Source of the DNA: Mycolicibacterium goodii
GTDB taxonomy: Bacteria; Actinomycetota; Actinomycetes; Mycobacteriales; Mycobacteriaceae
DNA length: 64,000 nt
Direction: 5' to 3'
Assembly: GCF_001187505.1 (NCBI RefSeq)
Contig: NZ_CP012150.1
Coordinates: 3,906,001 to 3,970,000 of the forward strand
Positions within the stretch are counted from its first letter, which is position 1. Every line of letters starts with the position of its first letter. Below the pieces are notes generated by a model. It ran no database searches, was not told where the DNA came from, and was given only the letters and a program-made list of their open reading frames with translations. Positions 8,993 to 17,663 of the stretch are shown in pieces. A program made the position numbers and the translations under genes.

Positions 8993-9625
8993 TCAGTGGC
9001 CGCGTTTGACCCAGTCGTCGTAGTGGATGATCTCGTCGCCGATGGTGGTGGTGTCGCCGTGGCCGGTGTAGACGACGGTCTGTTCGGGCAGCATGCCCAG
9101 GCGGTTCTTGATGGACGACAGGATGGTCGGGAAGTCCGAGTAGGACCGTCCGGTGGCGCCCGGGCCGCCCTGGAACAGGGTGTCTCCGGAGATCACGGCG
9201 TTCAGGTCGGGGATCGACCAGCACACCGAGCCCGGTGAGTGTCCCGGGGTGTGCAGGGCGTGCAGTTCGATGCCGCCGGCGGTGAGGACGAGCCCGTCGT
9301 CGACGGGGCGGAAGTCGTTGTCGGGGTGGATGTCTCGCCACAGCATGTCGTCGCCGGGGTGTAGCAGTACTGGGGCGTCGAGGTGCTGGGCCAGCTGCGG
9401 GGCGACGGTGATGTGGTCGTTGTGGCCGTGGGTGCACACGATCGCCACCACGTTGCGCCCGGCGACCGCGTCGATGATGGGTTGGGCGGTGTGGGCGGCG
9501 TCGAACACGATGACCTCGTTGTCGTCGCCGACGAGCCAGATGTTGTTGTCGACGTCCCAGGTGCCGCCGTCGAGGCTGAACGTGCCGCTGGTGACGACCC
9601 GGGTGATCTGTGCGGGCCCGGTCAT
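8993..9625 (-). CDS. MBL-fold metallo-hydrolase (glyoxalase II-like)
   Basis: This 210-residue metallo-beta-lactamase-fold protein has the zinc motif CTHGHNDHI (HxHxDH), a further His in HTPGHSPGS, Asp in SGDTLF and a terminal YTGHGDTT. It lies 25 bases downstream of mscR on the same strand. Mycobacterial genomes commonly place such a hydrolase after the mycothiol-dependent formaldehyde dehydrogenase. By analogy with S-formylglutathione hydrolase or glyoxalase II it probably hydrolyses a mycothiol thioester such as S-formylmycothiol. That substrate assignment is inference from the neighbour. Confidence 0.88.
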   Translation of the reverse strand: MTGPAQITRVVTSGTFSLDGGTWDVDNNIWLVGDDNEVIVFDAAHTAQPIIDAVAGRNVVAIVCTHGHNDHITVAPQLAQHLDAPVLLHPGDDMLWRDIHPDNDFRPVDDGLVLTAGGIELHALHTPGHSPGSVCWSIPDLNAVISGDTLFQGGPGATGRSYSDFPTILSSIKNRLGMLPEQTVVYTGHGDTTTIGDEIIHYDDWVKRGH

Positions 9626-9650
9626 GCTGATCTCCTCTTCGGGCAGGCCC

Positions 9651-10742
9651 TCATCGGTCCAGCACCACTACCGAGCGCAGCACCTCACCTGAGTGCATTT
9701 TGTGGAAGGCGTCTTCGATCGCGTCGAGGCCGATGCGTTCGGAGACGAATTTCTCCAGCGGCAGGCGGCCCTGCAGGTACAGGGAGATGAGGGTGGGGAA
9801 GTCGCGTTCGGGCAGGCAGTCGCCGTACCACGAGGATTTCAGCGCCCCGCCGCGGGAGAAGAAGTCGATCAGCGGCATCTCCAGCTTCATATCCGGAGTC
9901 GGCACGCCGACCAGCACGACGGTGCCGGCCAAATCGCGGGCATAGAACGCCTGCTTCCAGGTTTCCGGGCGGCCCACGGCGTCGATCACCACATCGGCGC
10001 CAAACCCGTCGGTGAGATCTTGAATGGTTTCCACCGCGTCGAGTTCCTTGGCGTTGATGGTGTGGGTGGCGCCGAACTCGCGGGCCCAGTTGAGCTTCGT
10101 GTTGTCCATGTCCACGGCGATGATCTTCTTGGCGCCGACCAGGGCCGCGCCGGCGATGGCGGCGTCGCCGACACCGCCGCAGCCGATCACCGCCACGGTG
10201 TCATCGCGGGTGACCGCGCCGGTGTTGATCGCCGCGCCGATGCCTGCCATCACCCCGCAGCCCAGCAGCCCGGCCACGGCCGGGTCGGCGGCGGGGTCGA
10301 CCTTGGTGCACTGGCCCTGGTGTACCAGGGTCTTGTCGGCGAACGCGCCGATGCCCAGGGCGGGGGTGAGTTCGGTGCCGTCGGTCAGGGTCATTTTCTG
10401 CGCGGCGTTGAACGTGTCGAAGCACAGGTGCGGCCGTCCGCGTTTGCAGGCGCGGCACTGCCCGCACACCGCGCGCCAGTTGAGGATCACGAAGTCGCCC
10501 GGGGCGACGTTGGTGACGCCTTCGCCGACCGATTCGACGGTGCCCGCGGCCTCATGGCCGAGCAGGAACGGGAATTCGTCGTTGATGCCGCCCTCGCGGT
10601 AGGTGAGATCGGTGTGGCAGACCCCGCACGCGATGATGTCCACCACCACCTCACCCGGACCCGGATCCGGGATCACGATGTCGACCAACTCGACGGGCTG
10701 CTGCTTACTCCGAGAAATCACACCGCGCACAGTCTGAGGCAT
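9651..10742 (-). CDS. mscR: S-(hydroxymethyl)mycothiol dehydrogenase / S-nitrosomycothiol reductase MscR
   Basis: This zinc medium-chain alcohol dehydrogenase of 363 residues has the catalytic zinc region [14 protein letters not shown] and [12 protein letters not shown]. Four structural-zinc cysteines lie in [15 protein letters not shown], and NAD is bound at [15 protein letters not shown]. The sequence matches mycobacterial MscR, which oxidises the formaldehyde-mycothiol adduct to S-formylmycothiol and reduces S-nitrosomycothiol. Start ATG 10742 (MPQTVRGVI) fits the family length; the frame extends eight codons upstream. It is the first gene of a two-gene operon with the MBL hydrolase. Confidence 0.92.
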   Translation of the reverse strand: MPQTVRGVISRSKQQPVELVDIVIPDPGPGEVVVDIIACGVCHTDLTYREGGINDEFPFLLGHEAAGTVESVGEGVTNVAPGDFVILNWRAVCGQCRACKRGRPHLCFDTFNAAQKMTLTDGTELTPALGIGAFADKTLVHQGQCTKVDPAADPAVAGLLGCGVMAGIGAAINTGAVTRDDTVAVIGCGGVGDAAIAGAALVGAKKIIAVDMDNTKLNWAREFGATHTINAKELDAVETIQDLTDGFGADVVIDAVGRPETWKQAFYARDLAGTVVLVGVPTPDMKLEMPLIDFFSRGGALKSSWYGDCLPERDFPTLISLYLQGRLPLEKFVSERIGLDAIEDAFHKMHSGEVLRSVVVLDR

Positions 10743-10847
10743 GGTCTCTAACCTAGCGGTGCGCACCCGAGGGTGCTACAGAGGTGACGAGGGTTGTTTC
10801 TTACCACCGCGGGACCCGACTCCGTAACACCGTGGGGCGTGGGATGC

Positions 10848-11579
10848 TCACAAAGCGCGCAGCGCCCCGCCGTCGACGGCGATCGCCGAACCGGTGATGT
10901 AGGACGCGGCCGGCGACGCCAGGAACGCGGCGACCCGGCCGAACTCCGCCGGGTCACCGATGCGGCCCATGGGAATGTTGTCCAGTTCCCGGCGGGTGGC
11001 GCCGGCTCCGCGCGCCGTGTCGAAAAGGCCAGGCAGCATGCTGACCACGCGGATGTTTTTCGGTGCGAGCTCCTCGGCCATGTCCTTGGCGGCCATGGCC
11101 AGGCCGGGCCGCAATCCGTTCGAGATGCCCAGACCGGTCAGCGGGCTTTTCACCGACGTCGAGAGCACAAGGACGATGGCGCCGCCTTCGGTCATCGCGT
11201 CGGCGGCGGCGCGCACCAGCCGGATGGCACCGAGAAACACTGACCGGAAGGAACTTTCCCAGTCCTCGTCGGCGGCGCCGAGCGCGGTCGATGGCGGCGG
11301 CCCGCCGACGCTGACCACAAGCCCGTCGAGCCGGCCCCACTGCGTCAATGCCGAGGCCACCAGCCGTTGCGCCGACGCCGGATCGCCGTTGTCGGCTGCG
11401 ACGCCGTGGGCGCGTCCGTCGGCGCTGAGCTGTGTCACGGCGTCGGCGACCTTGCTCTCCGAGCGGGACGACACGGTCACCGCAGCACCCTCGCGTACCA
11501 GTGCCCGTGCCGAGGCGAACCCCAAGCCCTCACTGCCACCCGTGACCACGAACGCCTTGCCGGACAGCCCCAAATCCAC
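10848..11579 (-). CDS. SDR family oxidoreductase with atypical active site, last gene of catabolic operon
   Basis: This SDR of 243 residues has a clear cofactor motif (VVTGGSEGLGFASA) and the C-terminal YITGSAIAVDGG. The catalytic region reads STSVKSPLTGLGISNGLRPGLAMAAK when joined from two short segments. Where classical SDRs have Tyr-x3-Lys, this one shows ISNGLRPGLA, so both Tyr and Lys appear absent. A subgroup of FabG-like proteins shares this SNxLR pattern and its chemistry is unclear to me. The gene follows the OYE-like gene by 21 bases and is the last of a five-gene operon. It may be a non-standard reductase or an isomerase/lyase. Confidence 0.82.
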   Translation of the reverse strand: MDLGLSGKAFVVTGGSEGLGFASARALVREGAAVTVSSRSESKVADAVTQLSADGRAHGVAADNGDPASAQRLVASALTQWGRLDGLVVSVGGPPPSTALGAADEDWESSFRSVFLGAIRLVRAAADAMTEGGAIVLVLSTSVKSPLTGLGISNGLRPGLAMAAKDMAEELAPKNIRVVSMLPGLFDTARGAGATRRELDNIPMGRIGDPAEFGRVAAFLASPAASYITGSAIAVDGGALRAL

Positions 11580-11600
11580 GTACTCCTCCTCCGTCGCGAT

Positions 11601-13577
11601 CTAGGCGAGGGCGAACGCCGCCTGCAGGCCCTCCAGGGTGGCCTCTTCGACCGTGCGAGGTGCCATGCAGTCACCGATTGCGGTGAAGGGTATACCGGCC
11701 GCTTCCAATTCCGTGCACAACGCGTCGTCCTGCTGATGTCCCAACGCGAGCACCAATCCGTCGACGTCATCGAGGATGATCGGCTCGCCGGTCAGCGTGT
11801 TGACCAGATACACCGTGTCGTCGTCGGCGCCGAACAACCGGGCATGGGGGATGATCTGCACCCGGGCCTCGGTTGCCGACCGCAGCATCGCGATCCGCGT
11901 GTACTGCTGCAGGTTTTCGCCTGCGGCGTAGCCGTTGACGCACAATGTGACCTTGCGACCGGTCTGGGCCAGCAGCTCGGCGACGCCGAGCCCGGTCCAG
12001 TCACCGCGCCAGTCCGCCACCACGACGCGTCCCTTCGGGGTATCGGAGCCGTTGGTGGAAATGACGTCCCACGCATTGGCCACCGGCATCGCGCCGTCGA
12101 GTTCCAGCCCGGGCGTGTAGGGACGGGCCCCGGTCGCGACGATGACGTGGTCGGGCCGCGCCTGGGCGACCAGCGCCGCATCGACCGTCACCCGGGTCTT
12201 CACGATGACGCCGTACCGCTGCAGCTCGGATTCCAGATTGGTTGCCGCCCCACCGAACTCGGCCCGGCCCGGCAGCTTCTCGGCAAGCAGCACCTGGCCG
12301 CCGAGCCGCCCGCCGGCCTCGTACAGGGTGACGTGGTGGCCGCGTTGCGCCGCGATGGACGCCGCCTTCATCCCGGCCGGGCCGCCGCCGATCACCATCA
12401 CGTCCTTGGCCCGTCGCACCGCGATCGTGGTACCGAACTCGATCTCGCGCCCGGTTTCCGGCCGCTGGATGCAGGAGATCGGGTATCCCTGCTGGAAGTG
12501 GCCGATGCATGCCTGGTTGCAGCCGATACATGCCCGGATCTCGTCGGGATGCTGCTGCTGAGCTTTCATCGGCATGGCCGGGTCACAGATCAGCGCCCGG
12601 GTCATCGCGCAGGCGTCGGCCTGACCGGCGGCCAGCACCGTCTCGGCCTCGTGCGGTTGGTTGATCCGGCCTGCCACGAACACCGGAATCGACATGACCT
12701 GTTTGATCTTCGCCGCCGATGGCGCGGTGTAGGCGGCTTCCTCGCTCATCGGCGGGACGATGTGCAGCGAGCCCACCCGGCTGGCCGATGTCCCTTCGGT
12801 GACGTTGACGTAGTCGAGTTGGCCGTCGCTGTCCAGGGTTTGGCAGATCTTGACGATCTCGGTGACCTCGTCGGCCTCGGCCGAGTTGTGCTCGGCACCC
12901 GAGACCCGCACGCCCACCACGAATCCGGTACCAACCGCGCTGCGGACCGCCGCGATGACCTCGCGCAGGAACCGCATGCGGTTGTCGAGGCCACCGCCGT
13001 ACTCGTCGGTGCGGCGGTTCACCTCGGGGTTGAGGAACTGGGCGGGCAGGTAGCCGTGGCTGGCCACGATCTCGACCCCATCGAGGCCTGCGCGCTGCAG
13101 TCGGGCAGCGCCGTCGGCATAGCCGTCGATCACCTCGGCGATCATGGCTCGCGACATGGGTTTCGGCATGACGCGGAACCGTTCGTTGGGTACCGCCGAC
13201 GGTGCGTAGGCCACCGGCAGCGCGCCGTCCTGGGACTCGATGATCTCGCGGCCCGGATGGAAGACCTGCCCGAACACCGCGCAGCCGTGTTCGTGGCAGG
13301 CCTCGACCACCTGCCGATATCCCGGGATGCAGCTGTCGTCGGTCGCCATCAGTGTGTGCGAGGTGTACCGGGCGGATTCGTGAATCCCCGCCACCTGCAA
13401 CACGATCAGCCCGGCGCCGCCGGCCGCTCGGGCCCGGTGATAGGCGACGAAGCGGTCGGTGATCCGCCCGTCGTGCACCATGACGGTGTCGTGCCCGGAG
13501 GAGAAGATCCGGTTTTTCAACGTCACCGGGCCGACCTGCAGGGGGCTGAAGAGTCGGGGAAACAGGTGTGCAGACAT
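11601..13577 (-). CDS. NADH:flavin oxidoreductase (Old Yellow Enzyme + FeS + FAD/NAD domains)
   Basis: The 658-residue protein has an N-terminal OYE-type FMN barrel (FSPLQVGPVTLKNRIF), with GREI and a His-containing segment (IVASHGYLPAQFLNP). Next are the 4Fe-4S cysteines in CIGCNQACIGHFQQGYPISC, then a FAD-binding domain (VMVIGGGPAGMKAA) and an NAD-binding region. This order matches 2,4-dienoyl-CoA reductase, trimethylamine dehydrogenase and N-methylproline demethylase. ATG 13577 is chosen because it lies two bases after the ridA stop. In this cluster it could reduce an unsaturated ring-cleavage product or demethylate an amine; the sequence alone does not decide. Confidence 0.87.
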   Translation of the reverse strand: MSAHLFPRLFSPLQVGPVTLKNRIFSSGHDTVMVHDGRITDRFVAYHRARAAGGAGLIVLQVAGIHESARYTSHTLMATDDSCIPGYRQVVEACHEHGCAVFGQVFHPGREIIESQDGALPVAYAPSAVPNERFRVMPKPMSRAMIAEVIDGYADGAARLQRAGLDGVEIVASHGYLPAQFLNPEVNRRTDEYGGGLDNRMRFLREVIAAVRSAVGTGFVVGVRVSGAEHNSAEADEVTEIVKICQTLDSDGQLDYVNVTEGTSASRVGSLHIVPPMSEEAAYTAPSAAKIKQVMSIPVFVAGRINQPHEAETVLAAGQADACAMTRALICDPAMPMKAQQQHPDEIRACIGCNQACIGHFQQGYPISCIQRPETGREIEFGTTIAVRRAKDVMVIGGGPAGMKAASIAAQRGHHVTLYEAGGRLGGQVLLAEKLPGRAEFGGAATNLESELQRYGVIVKTRVTVDAALVAQARPDHVIVATGARPYTPGLELDGAMPVANAWDVISTNGSDTPKGRVVVADWRGDWTGLGVAELLAQTGRKVTLCVNGYAAGENLQQYTRIAMLRSATEARVQIIPHARLFGADDDTVYLVNTLTGEPIILDDVDGLVLALGHQQDDALCTELEAAGIPFTAIGDCMAPRTVEEATLEGLQAAFALA

Positions 13578-13579
13578 GA

Positions 13580-14008
13580 TCACTCGGTGCCGTCGACGTG
13601 GACCCGGCGCCCGCCGACCACGGCAACCGCGTCCATCTCGACTAGCATGCCCTCGACCAGGAAGTCGTTCTGGACTGCCGTCACCGCGGGCCACGGGCTG
13701 GAGAAGAACTCCCCGCGCACCTTCTTGAAGGCCTCGAAGTCGGCCTTGTCACCCAGATAGGCGGTCAGCTTGACCACGGATTCCAGCGATGCGCCGTGCT
13801 GCTCGAGGATCATCTGGATGTTGCGTAGCACCTGGCGGGCCTGCGCCTCGAAGCCGCCCTCCACCAGGTTGCCCGCGTCGTCGTAACCGGCCTGGCCGGA
13901 GGTGAACACCAGGTCGCCGGCCCTGACGCCCTGGCTGTACTGGGCCGACTGCGCCCAGGTGAACGGAGCGGGGCGGGTCTCGACGGTGGTGGTGGTGTCC
14001 AGAGTCAT
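13580..14008 (-). CDS. RidA (YjgF/YER057c/UK114) family enamine/imine deaminase
   Basis: This 142-residue RidA-family protein shows the hallmarks of the fold: YSQGVRAGDLVFTSGQAG, then QARQVLRNIQMILEQHGASLESVVKLTAYL. The C-terminal VEMDAVAVV is present, but the classical RidA arginine of the R-x-x-V segment is not obvious, so it probably belongs to an Rid subfamily other than canonical RidA. Members hydrolyse reactive enamines or imines or, like RutC, act on pathway intermediates. It sits between ribBA and the OYE-like gene, two bases from the latter, which ties it to this catabolic operon. Confidence 0.88.
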   Translation of the reverse strand: MTLDTTTTVETRPAPFTWAQSAQYSQGVRAGDLVFTSGQAGYDDAGNLVEGGFEAQARQVLRNIQMILEQHGASLESVVKLTAYLGDKADFEAFKKVRGEFFSSPWPAVTAVQNDFLVEGMLVEMDAVAVVGGRRVHVDGTE

Positions 14009-14047
14009 TGAGCGTCCTTTCGTGATATGGGTGAAACCGGCTGCGGG

Positions 14048-15283
14048 TCAGCCGATCTGCTGCAGGGTGTGGCCGAGCCGGTTCCGTTTGGCGGCGAGGT
14101 AGCCGCGGTTGTGGTAGCCCGGTGTCACCTCGTGGGCGACCTGCTCGACCACGGTGATTCCGTGCTCGGTGAGCGCGTGGATCTTGTCGGGATTGTTGGT
14201 CATCAGCCGTACCGCGCCGACGCCGAGATCATCGAGGATCTGGCAGGCATCCTCGAAGCTGCGGCTGTCGACGGGCAGGCCCAGGCTCACGTTGGCGTCG
14301 ACGGTGTCGAGGCCTTCGTGCTGCTGCAGTTGATACGCGCGCAGCTTGTTGCCCAGTCCGATGCCGCGGCCCTCGTGGCCGCGCAGGTAAATGAGCACAC
14401 CGGTGCCCGCATCGGCGATGGCGCGCAACGCGTTCTGGAACTGGCTGCCGCAGTCGCACCGCAGCGAGCCCGCGAGATCACCGGTGAGGCATTCGCTGTG
14501 CACCCGCACCAATGGCGCCGGTGCCGACGCGGGATCGCCCATGACCAACGCCAGATGCTCGTTGTCGCCGCGCGAGGACCGGTAGGCGATCGCGTGGAAC
14601 GTGCCGGTCTCGGTGGGCAGGGTGCTCTGGCCCGACCGCACCACGGCGTCGGGGCGTGCGGCCGCCGGCGTGGAACCACCCGGTGCGCGCCATGCCCGCA
14701 GCGCCTCGATGGAGACGATGGGCAGGCCGTGCCGCCCGGCGAACCGCTCGAGATCGGGGCGGCGCATCATGTTTCGCCGATCCGGTGTCACGATCTCGCA
14801 CAGCAGGGCGGCCCCGCTCAACCCGGCCGCCCGGCACAGGTCGACACCGGCCTCGGTGTGCCCCGCCCGCTCCAGCACGCCGCCGGGCCTGGCCCGCAGC
14901 GGGACGATGTGGCCGGGCCGCGACAGATCGCCCGGGTCGGTCGTCGGGTCGGCCAGGGCCCGCACCGTTGCCGCGCGATCGCCCGCGCTGATGCCGGTGG
15001 TGGTGCCGCGGGTGTAGTCGACGGTCACCAGATACGCGGTGCGGTGCCGGTCGGTGTTGGTGCGGGCCATGGGCTCCAGGGCAAGTTCTGCGGCGCGGGA
15101 CTCCTCGATCGCCACGCAGAGGAACCCGGAGGTGTACTGCAGGAAGAACGCCACGGCGTCGGTGTCCGCGTGCTCGGCGGCCATGATCAGGTCGCCCTCG
15201 TTCTCGCGGTTCTCGTCGTCGACGACGACCACCATCTTCCTGTGGGCGAGCGCTTGGATGGCTTCGGTGATGGACGAGAGCAT
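14048..15283 (-). CDS. ribBA: Bifunctional DHBP synthase / GTP cyclohydrolase II (RibBA), accessory copy
   Basis: Residues about 1-205 are 3,4-dihydroxy-2-butanone-4-phosphate synthase (VVVDDENRENEGDLI, then HTEAGVDLCRAAG). The remainder is GTP cyclohydrolase II, with zinc cysteines in CLTGDLAGSLRCDCGSQ and the motif GHEGRGIGLGNKLRAY. Both active sites look intact over 411 residues. These are the two committed steps of riboflavin synthesis. The gene lies inside a catabolic operon and not beside other rib genes. I infer a second copy that boosts FMN/FAD supply for the flavin enzymes encoded around it. Start ATG 15283 (MLSSITEAI) lies 32 bases from the MFS stop. No FMN riboswitch is visible. 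Confidence 0.9.
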   Translation of the reverse strand: MLSSITEAIQALAHRKMVVVVDDENRENEGDLIMAAEHADTDAVAFFLQYTSGFLCVAIEESRAAELALEPMARTNTDRHRTAYLVTVDYTRGTTTGISAGDRAATVRALADPTTDPGDLSRPGHIVPLRARPGGVLERAGHTEAGVDLCRAAGLSGAALLCEIVTPDRRNMMRRPDLERFAGRHGLPIVSIEALRAWRAPGGSTPAAARPDAVVRSGQSTLPTETGTFHAIAYRSSRGDNEHLALVMGDPASAPAPLVRVHSECLTGDLAGSLRCDCGSQFQNALRAIADAGTGVLIYLRGHEGRGIGLGNKLRAYQLQQHEGLDTVDANVSLGLPVDSRSFEDACQILDDLGVGAVRLMTNNPDKIHALTEHGITVVEQVAHEVTPGYHNRGYLAAKRNRLGHTLQQIG

Positions 15284-15315
15284 TCGGAAGTTCCTGTCGT
15301 ACGTGGTGTGCAGGT

Positions 15316-16746
15316 CTAGCTGCGGTGCGGTGCGGAGGTTTCGCTGAGAGCGCGGCCCATGGTTTCCGGTGCGAGTGTCTGTGACACCACGGCGCCGACG
15401 ACGCAGATGCCTGCGGCCAGCAGCATCGTGGTGCCCACGCCGAGGTTCTCCATCGACCACGGCAGCGCGAAGGTGCCGAGGGCGCCGCCGATGCGGCTGA
15501 ATGCGGTGGCGAAACCCGTTCCGGCGCCGCGGATCTCGGTGGGGAAGATCTCGCCCGGGAAAACGCCGGTCAACGCGGTGTACATAGCGTTGAAGAACGC
15601 GAACACCAGGAAGCACAGCAGGGTCACCAGCGGTGGCGCCGAGGTCCACAGGCCGATGACCAGCAGCACGATCGCGCAGATCCACTGCTGCGGGATGATC
15701 AGCTTGCGGCGGCCGATGCGCTCGATGAGCATGACCGAGACCACGACGCCGGCGAGCGCGAGTCCGTTGATCGCGATGGCGCCCAGCAGGCCGTCACCGA
15801 GGCCGTAGAGAGCGAGCACGCTGGCCGCGAAGGTGGCGATGGCGAAGTACGGTGCGACGGCGCAGAACCAGAAGACCGAGATGAAGGTGGTGGCCCGGCG
15901 GTACTGCGGCGAGAACAACATCCGGAACTTGCCTTCGCTGGTGGTTTCCCGGTCGCAGTCCACGATGTCGTCGGGATCCTCGATGTACTCCGTGGCGATC
16001 CGGCGGGCCTCTTCGGTGCGGGCCTGGTTCATCAGCCAGCGCGGGGATTCGGGTAGACCGAGCCGGGCCAGGAACAGGATGATGGCGGGGACTGTGCTGG
16101 TGCCGAGGATGAGGCGCCAGTCGGCGTCGGTGGCCGTGCTCACCGCGTAGCCGACGATGAAGGCGCTGACGAACCCGACGTACCAGGCCACTTCGGTGAT
16201 CGCCATCAGCTTGCCGCGGATGCGTTTCGGCGCGAACTCGGCCAGCAGCGGCCAGCCGACCGAGTAGTCGGCGCCGATCGCCATGCCCATGAGCAGCCGC
16301 ACCAGAAACAGCTGCCAGGCGGAGTCGACGAAGAACTGCAGTACCGAGCCGATGATGAAGATGGCGAGGTCGACGGTGAAGAGGGGTTTGCGGCCGAGCT
16401 TGTCGGCAAGCCATCCGCCGAGCGGGCCGCCGATGAAGATGCCGACCAGCGCCGACGATCCGATGAGGCCTTCCCACACCAATGACATGTTCAGGTCCAC
16501 GGCGATGACGCCGATGACGGTGCCGATGACACCGAGGATGTAGCCGTCGATGAACATGCCGCCGGCGATGACACCGGTGAGCTTGAACCGGAAGCGGCGC
16601 TTGGCCTTCTGCATCTCGTCCGGGTTCGTGCCGGCTTCCTGGGTGGGCGTGGGCGTCAGGACCGACGCCTCGTCGCCGATGGAAGCCATCGTGGCCACAG
16701 GGATTTCGGTGTCTGCCGCAGCGAGGCGACGGCGGGGTAGGAGCAT
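15316..16746 (-). CDS. MFS transporter, sugar-porter/aromatic-acid-type, first gene of catabolic operon
   Basis: This 476-residue membrane protein has about twelve hydrophobic helices after a roughly 50-residue cytoplasmic N-terminus. MFS signatures are present: GGPLGGWLADKLGRKPLF in loop 2-3, the RIRGKLMAI and ERIGRRKLI repeats, and LPESPRWLM, the PESPR motif of sugar-porter-type carriers. It heads the operon MFS-ribBA-ridA-OYE-SDR and most likely imports the compound degraded by the cluster. A CGTTCA-N5-TGAACG-type palindrome lies about 85 bases upstream. Start ATG 16746 has only a weak, distant ribosome site; an internal ATG about 20 codons on is possible. Confidence 0.88.
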   Translation of the reverse strand: MLLPRRRLAAADTEIPVATMASIGDEASVLTPTPTQEAGTNPDEMQKAKRRFRFKLTGVIAGGMFIDGYILGVIGTVIGVIAVDLNMSLVWEGLIGSSALVGIFIGGPLGGWLADKLGRKPLFTVDLAIFIIGSVLQFFVDSAWQLFLVRLLMGMAIGADYSVGWPLLAEFAPKRIRGKLMAITEVAWYVGFVSAFIVGYAVSTATDADWRLILGTSTVPAIILFLARLGLPESPRWLMNQARTEEARRIATEYIEDPDDIVDCDRETTSEGKFRMLFSPQYRRATTFISVFWFCAVAPYFAIATFAASVLALYGLGDGLLGAIAINGLALAGVVVSVMLIERIGRRKLIIPQQWICAIVLLVIGLWTSAPPLVTLLCFLVFAFFNAMYTALTGVFPGEIFPTEIRGAGTGFATAFSRIGGALGTFALPWSMENLGVGTTMLLAAGICVVGAVVSQTLAPETMGRALSETSAPHRS

Positions 16747-16833
16747 CGTGCTTTACAACCTTCTGGAGAAGAGGGCCGAACCTGATCTTCGGCTGCTTGG
16801 GGGTTGTCTGGCCGCTGATGGCCTGCCGTGCAG

Positions 16834-16850
16834 TGTTCAGATTATGAACG
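16834..16850. promoter_or_regulatory. IclR-type operator 1 (TGTTCA-N5-TGAACG)
   Basis: Seventeen-base palindrome TGTTCA-GATTA-TGAACG, one mismatch from the motif seen at three other promoters of this cluster. It lies upstream of the MFS operon. The likely binder is the IclR regulator encoded at 19285; this is inferred from shared occurrence only. Confidence 0.65.
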
Positions 16851-17093
16851 GAACGGCCGAATTGTGACATAGCGCTCAGTCGGGCGTCAACAACCCTGGG
16901 TCACATCCGGGACGCCTGGGTCGCCGGCGCCACTCCTGGATGGGCTGGCACCTGGGCATTCTCGGTTTTCAGGCGAATGGAGAAGCCGCCAACCCGAGGC
17001 GCAGCGCGGCAGGTGCTTCGGTCCGGGCCGACCGACGGTATTGACATCCTGTGATGGGCATCGCACGATTGGTTCGCACGAATTCGAACATAG

Positions 17094-17110
17094 CGTTCAT
17101 ATAACGAACG
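17094..17110. promoter_or_regulatory. IclR-type operator 2 (CGTTCA-N5-CGAACG)
   Basis: Palindrome CGTTCA-TATAA-CGAACG, one mismatch from the consensus, 30 bases before the flavin-reductase start. A wider inverted repeat (AGCGTTC at 17092 and GAACGCT at 17110) overlaps it, so two half-site pairings are possible. Confidence 0.65.
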
Positions 17111-17139
17111 AACGCTGGCCGGCCAGGAAGGACACTGTA

Positions 17140-17637
17140 ATGCCTTCACCGATAGAGCAGACGCATTACCGCAGCGTGATGGGACACCTGCCGACCGGCG
17201 TCGTCGCCGTGTCGGCGATCCTGCCCGACACCGGCCAACCGTGGGGCATGGTCGTGGGCACCTTCGGTTCGCTGTCCCTGGAGCCTGCGCTGGTGAGCTT
17301 CAGCGTCGCCCACACCTCGACCAGCTGGCCCAAGCTCCGGACCGCGGGCCGGTTGTGCGCCAGCATCCTCGCGGCCGGCCAGGAGGATGTGTGCAAGGCC
17401 CTGTCCAGCAAGAACCCCGACAAGTTCGCCTTCGTCGAGTGGACGCAGTCCCCGGCCGGTGCGCCACGTATCGCCGGAGCCCACGCCTGGGTCGAATGCC
17501 GGGCGGTTCACGAACTCGACGGCGGGGACCACGTCATCGTCGTCGCCGAGGTCACCGCCATGGACAGCGGCGACGGCGAGCCCCTGGTGTTCCACAAGGG
17601 ACGCCTCGGCGGCTACCGCAGACCCGTCGCGGTGTGA
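17140..17637 (+). CDS. Flavin reductase (NADH:FMN oxidoreductase, HpaC/RutF/NtaB-like)
   Basis: This 165-residue flavin-reductase-like domain protein begins YRSVMGHLPTGVVAVSA, the typical start of the split-barrel FMN reductases that serve two-component monooxygenases. It continues with GMVVGTFGSLSLEPALVSFSV, with the usual FxS(L/V)SxxPPL-like flavin segment, and ends GRLGGYR. ATG 17140 has AGGAAGG about ten bases upstream. It should supply FMNH2 to the monooxygenase encoded at 20887-22272, the only other part of a two-component system nearby. It forms an operon with the aldehyde dehydrogenase (26-base gap). Confidence 0.88.
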   Translation: MPSPIEQTHYRSVMGHLPTGVVAVSAILPDTGQPWGMVVGTFGSLSLEPALVSFSVAHTSTSWPKLRTAGRLCASILAAGQEDVCKALSSKNPDKFAFVEWTQSPAGAPRIAGAHAWVECRAVHELDGGDHVIVVAEVTAMDSGDGEPLVFHKGRLGGYRRPVAV

Positions 17638-17663
17638 CAACAGACCAGAGGAGATACCGCAAA

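Larger units (their letters stand above)
16747..17139. promoter_or_regulatory. 393-base divergent promoter region of the catabolic cluster
   Basis: No gene is visible here. It separates the MFS operon (leftward) from the flavin-reductase operon (rightward) and contains two palindromes of the cluster-wide motif, one near each gene. A TTGACA at 17041-17046 could be a -35 element for the rightward operon, with a weak CACGAT 17 bases on. If so, the operator at 17094 would sit just downstream of the start site, where a bound regulator could block transcription. The -10 call is weak. Confidence 0.5.

Noticed and set aside
14048..15315. FMN riboswitch ahead of ribBA
   Set aside because: Only 32 bases separate ribBA from the upstream transporter gene, too short for the conserved RFN element, and none of its motifs are seen.
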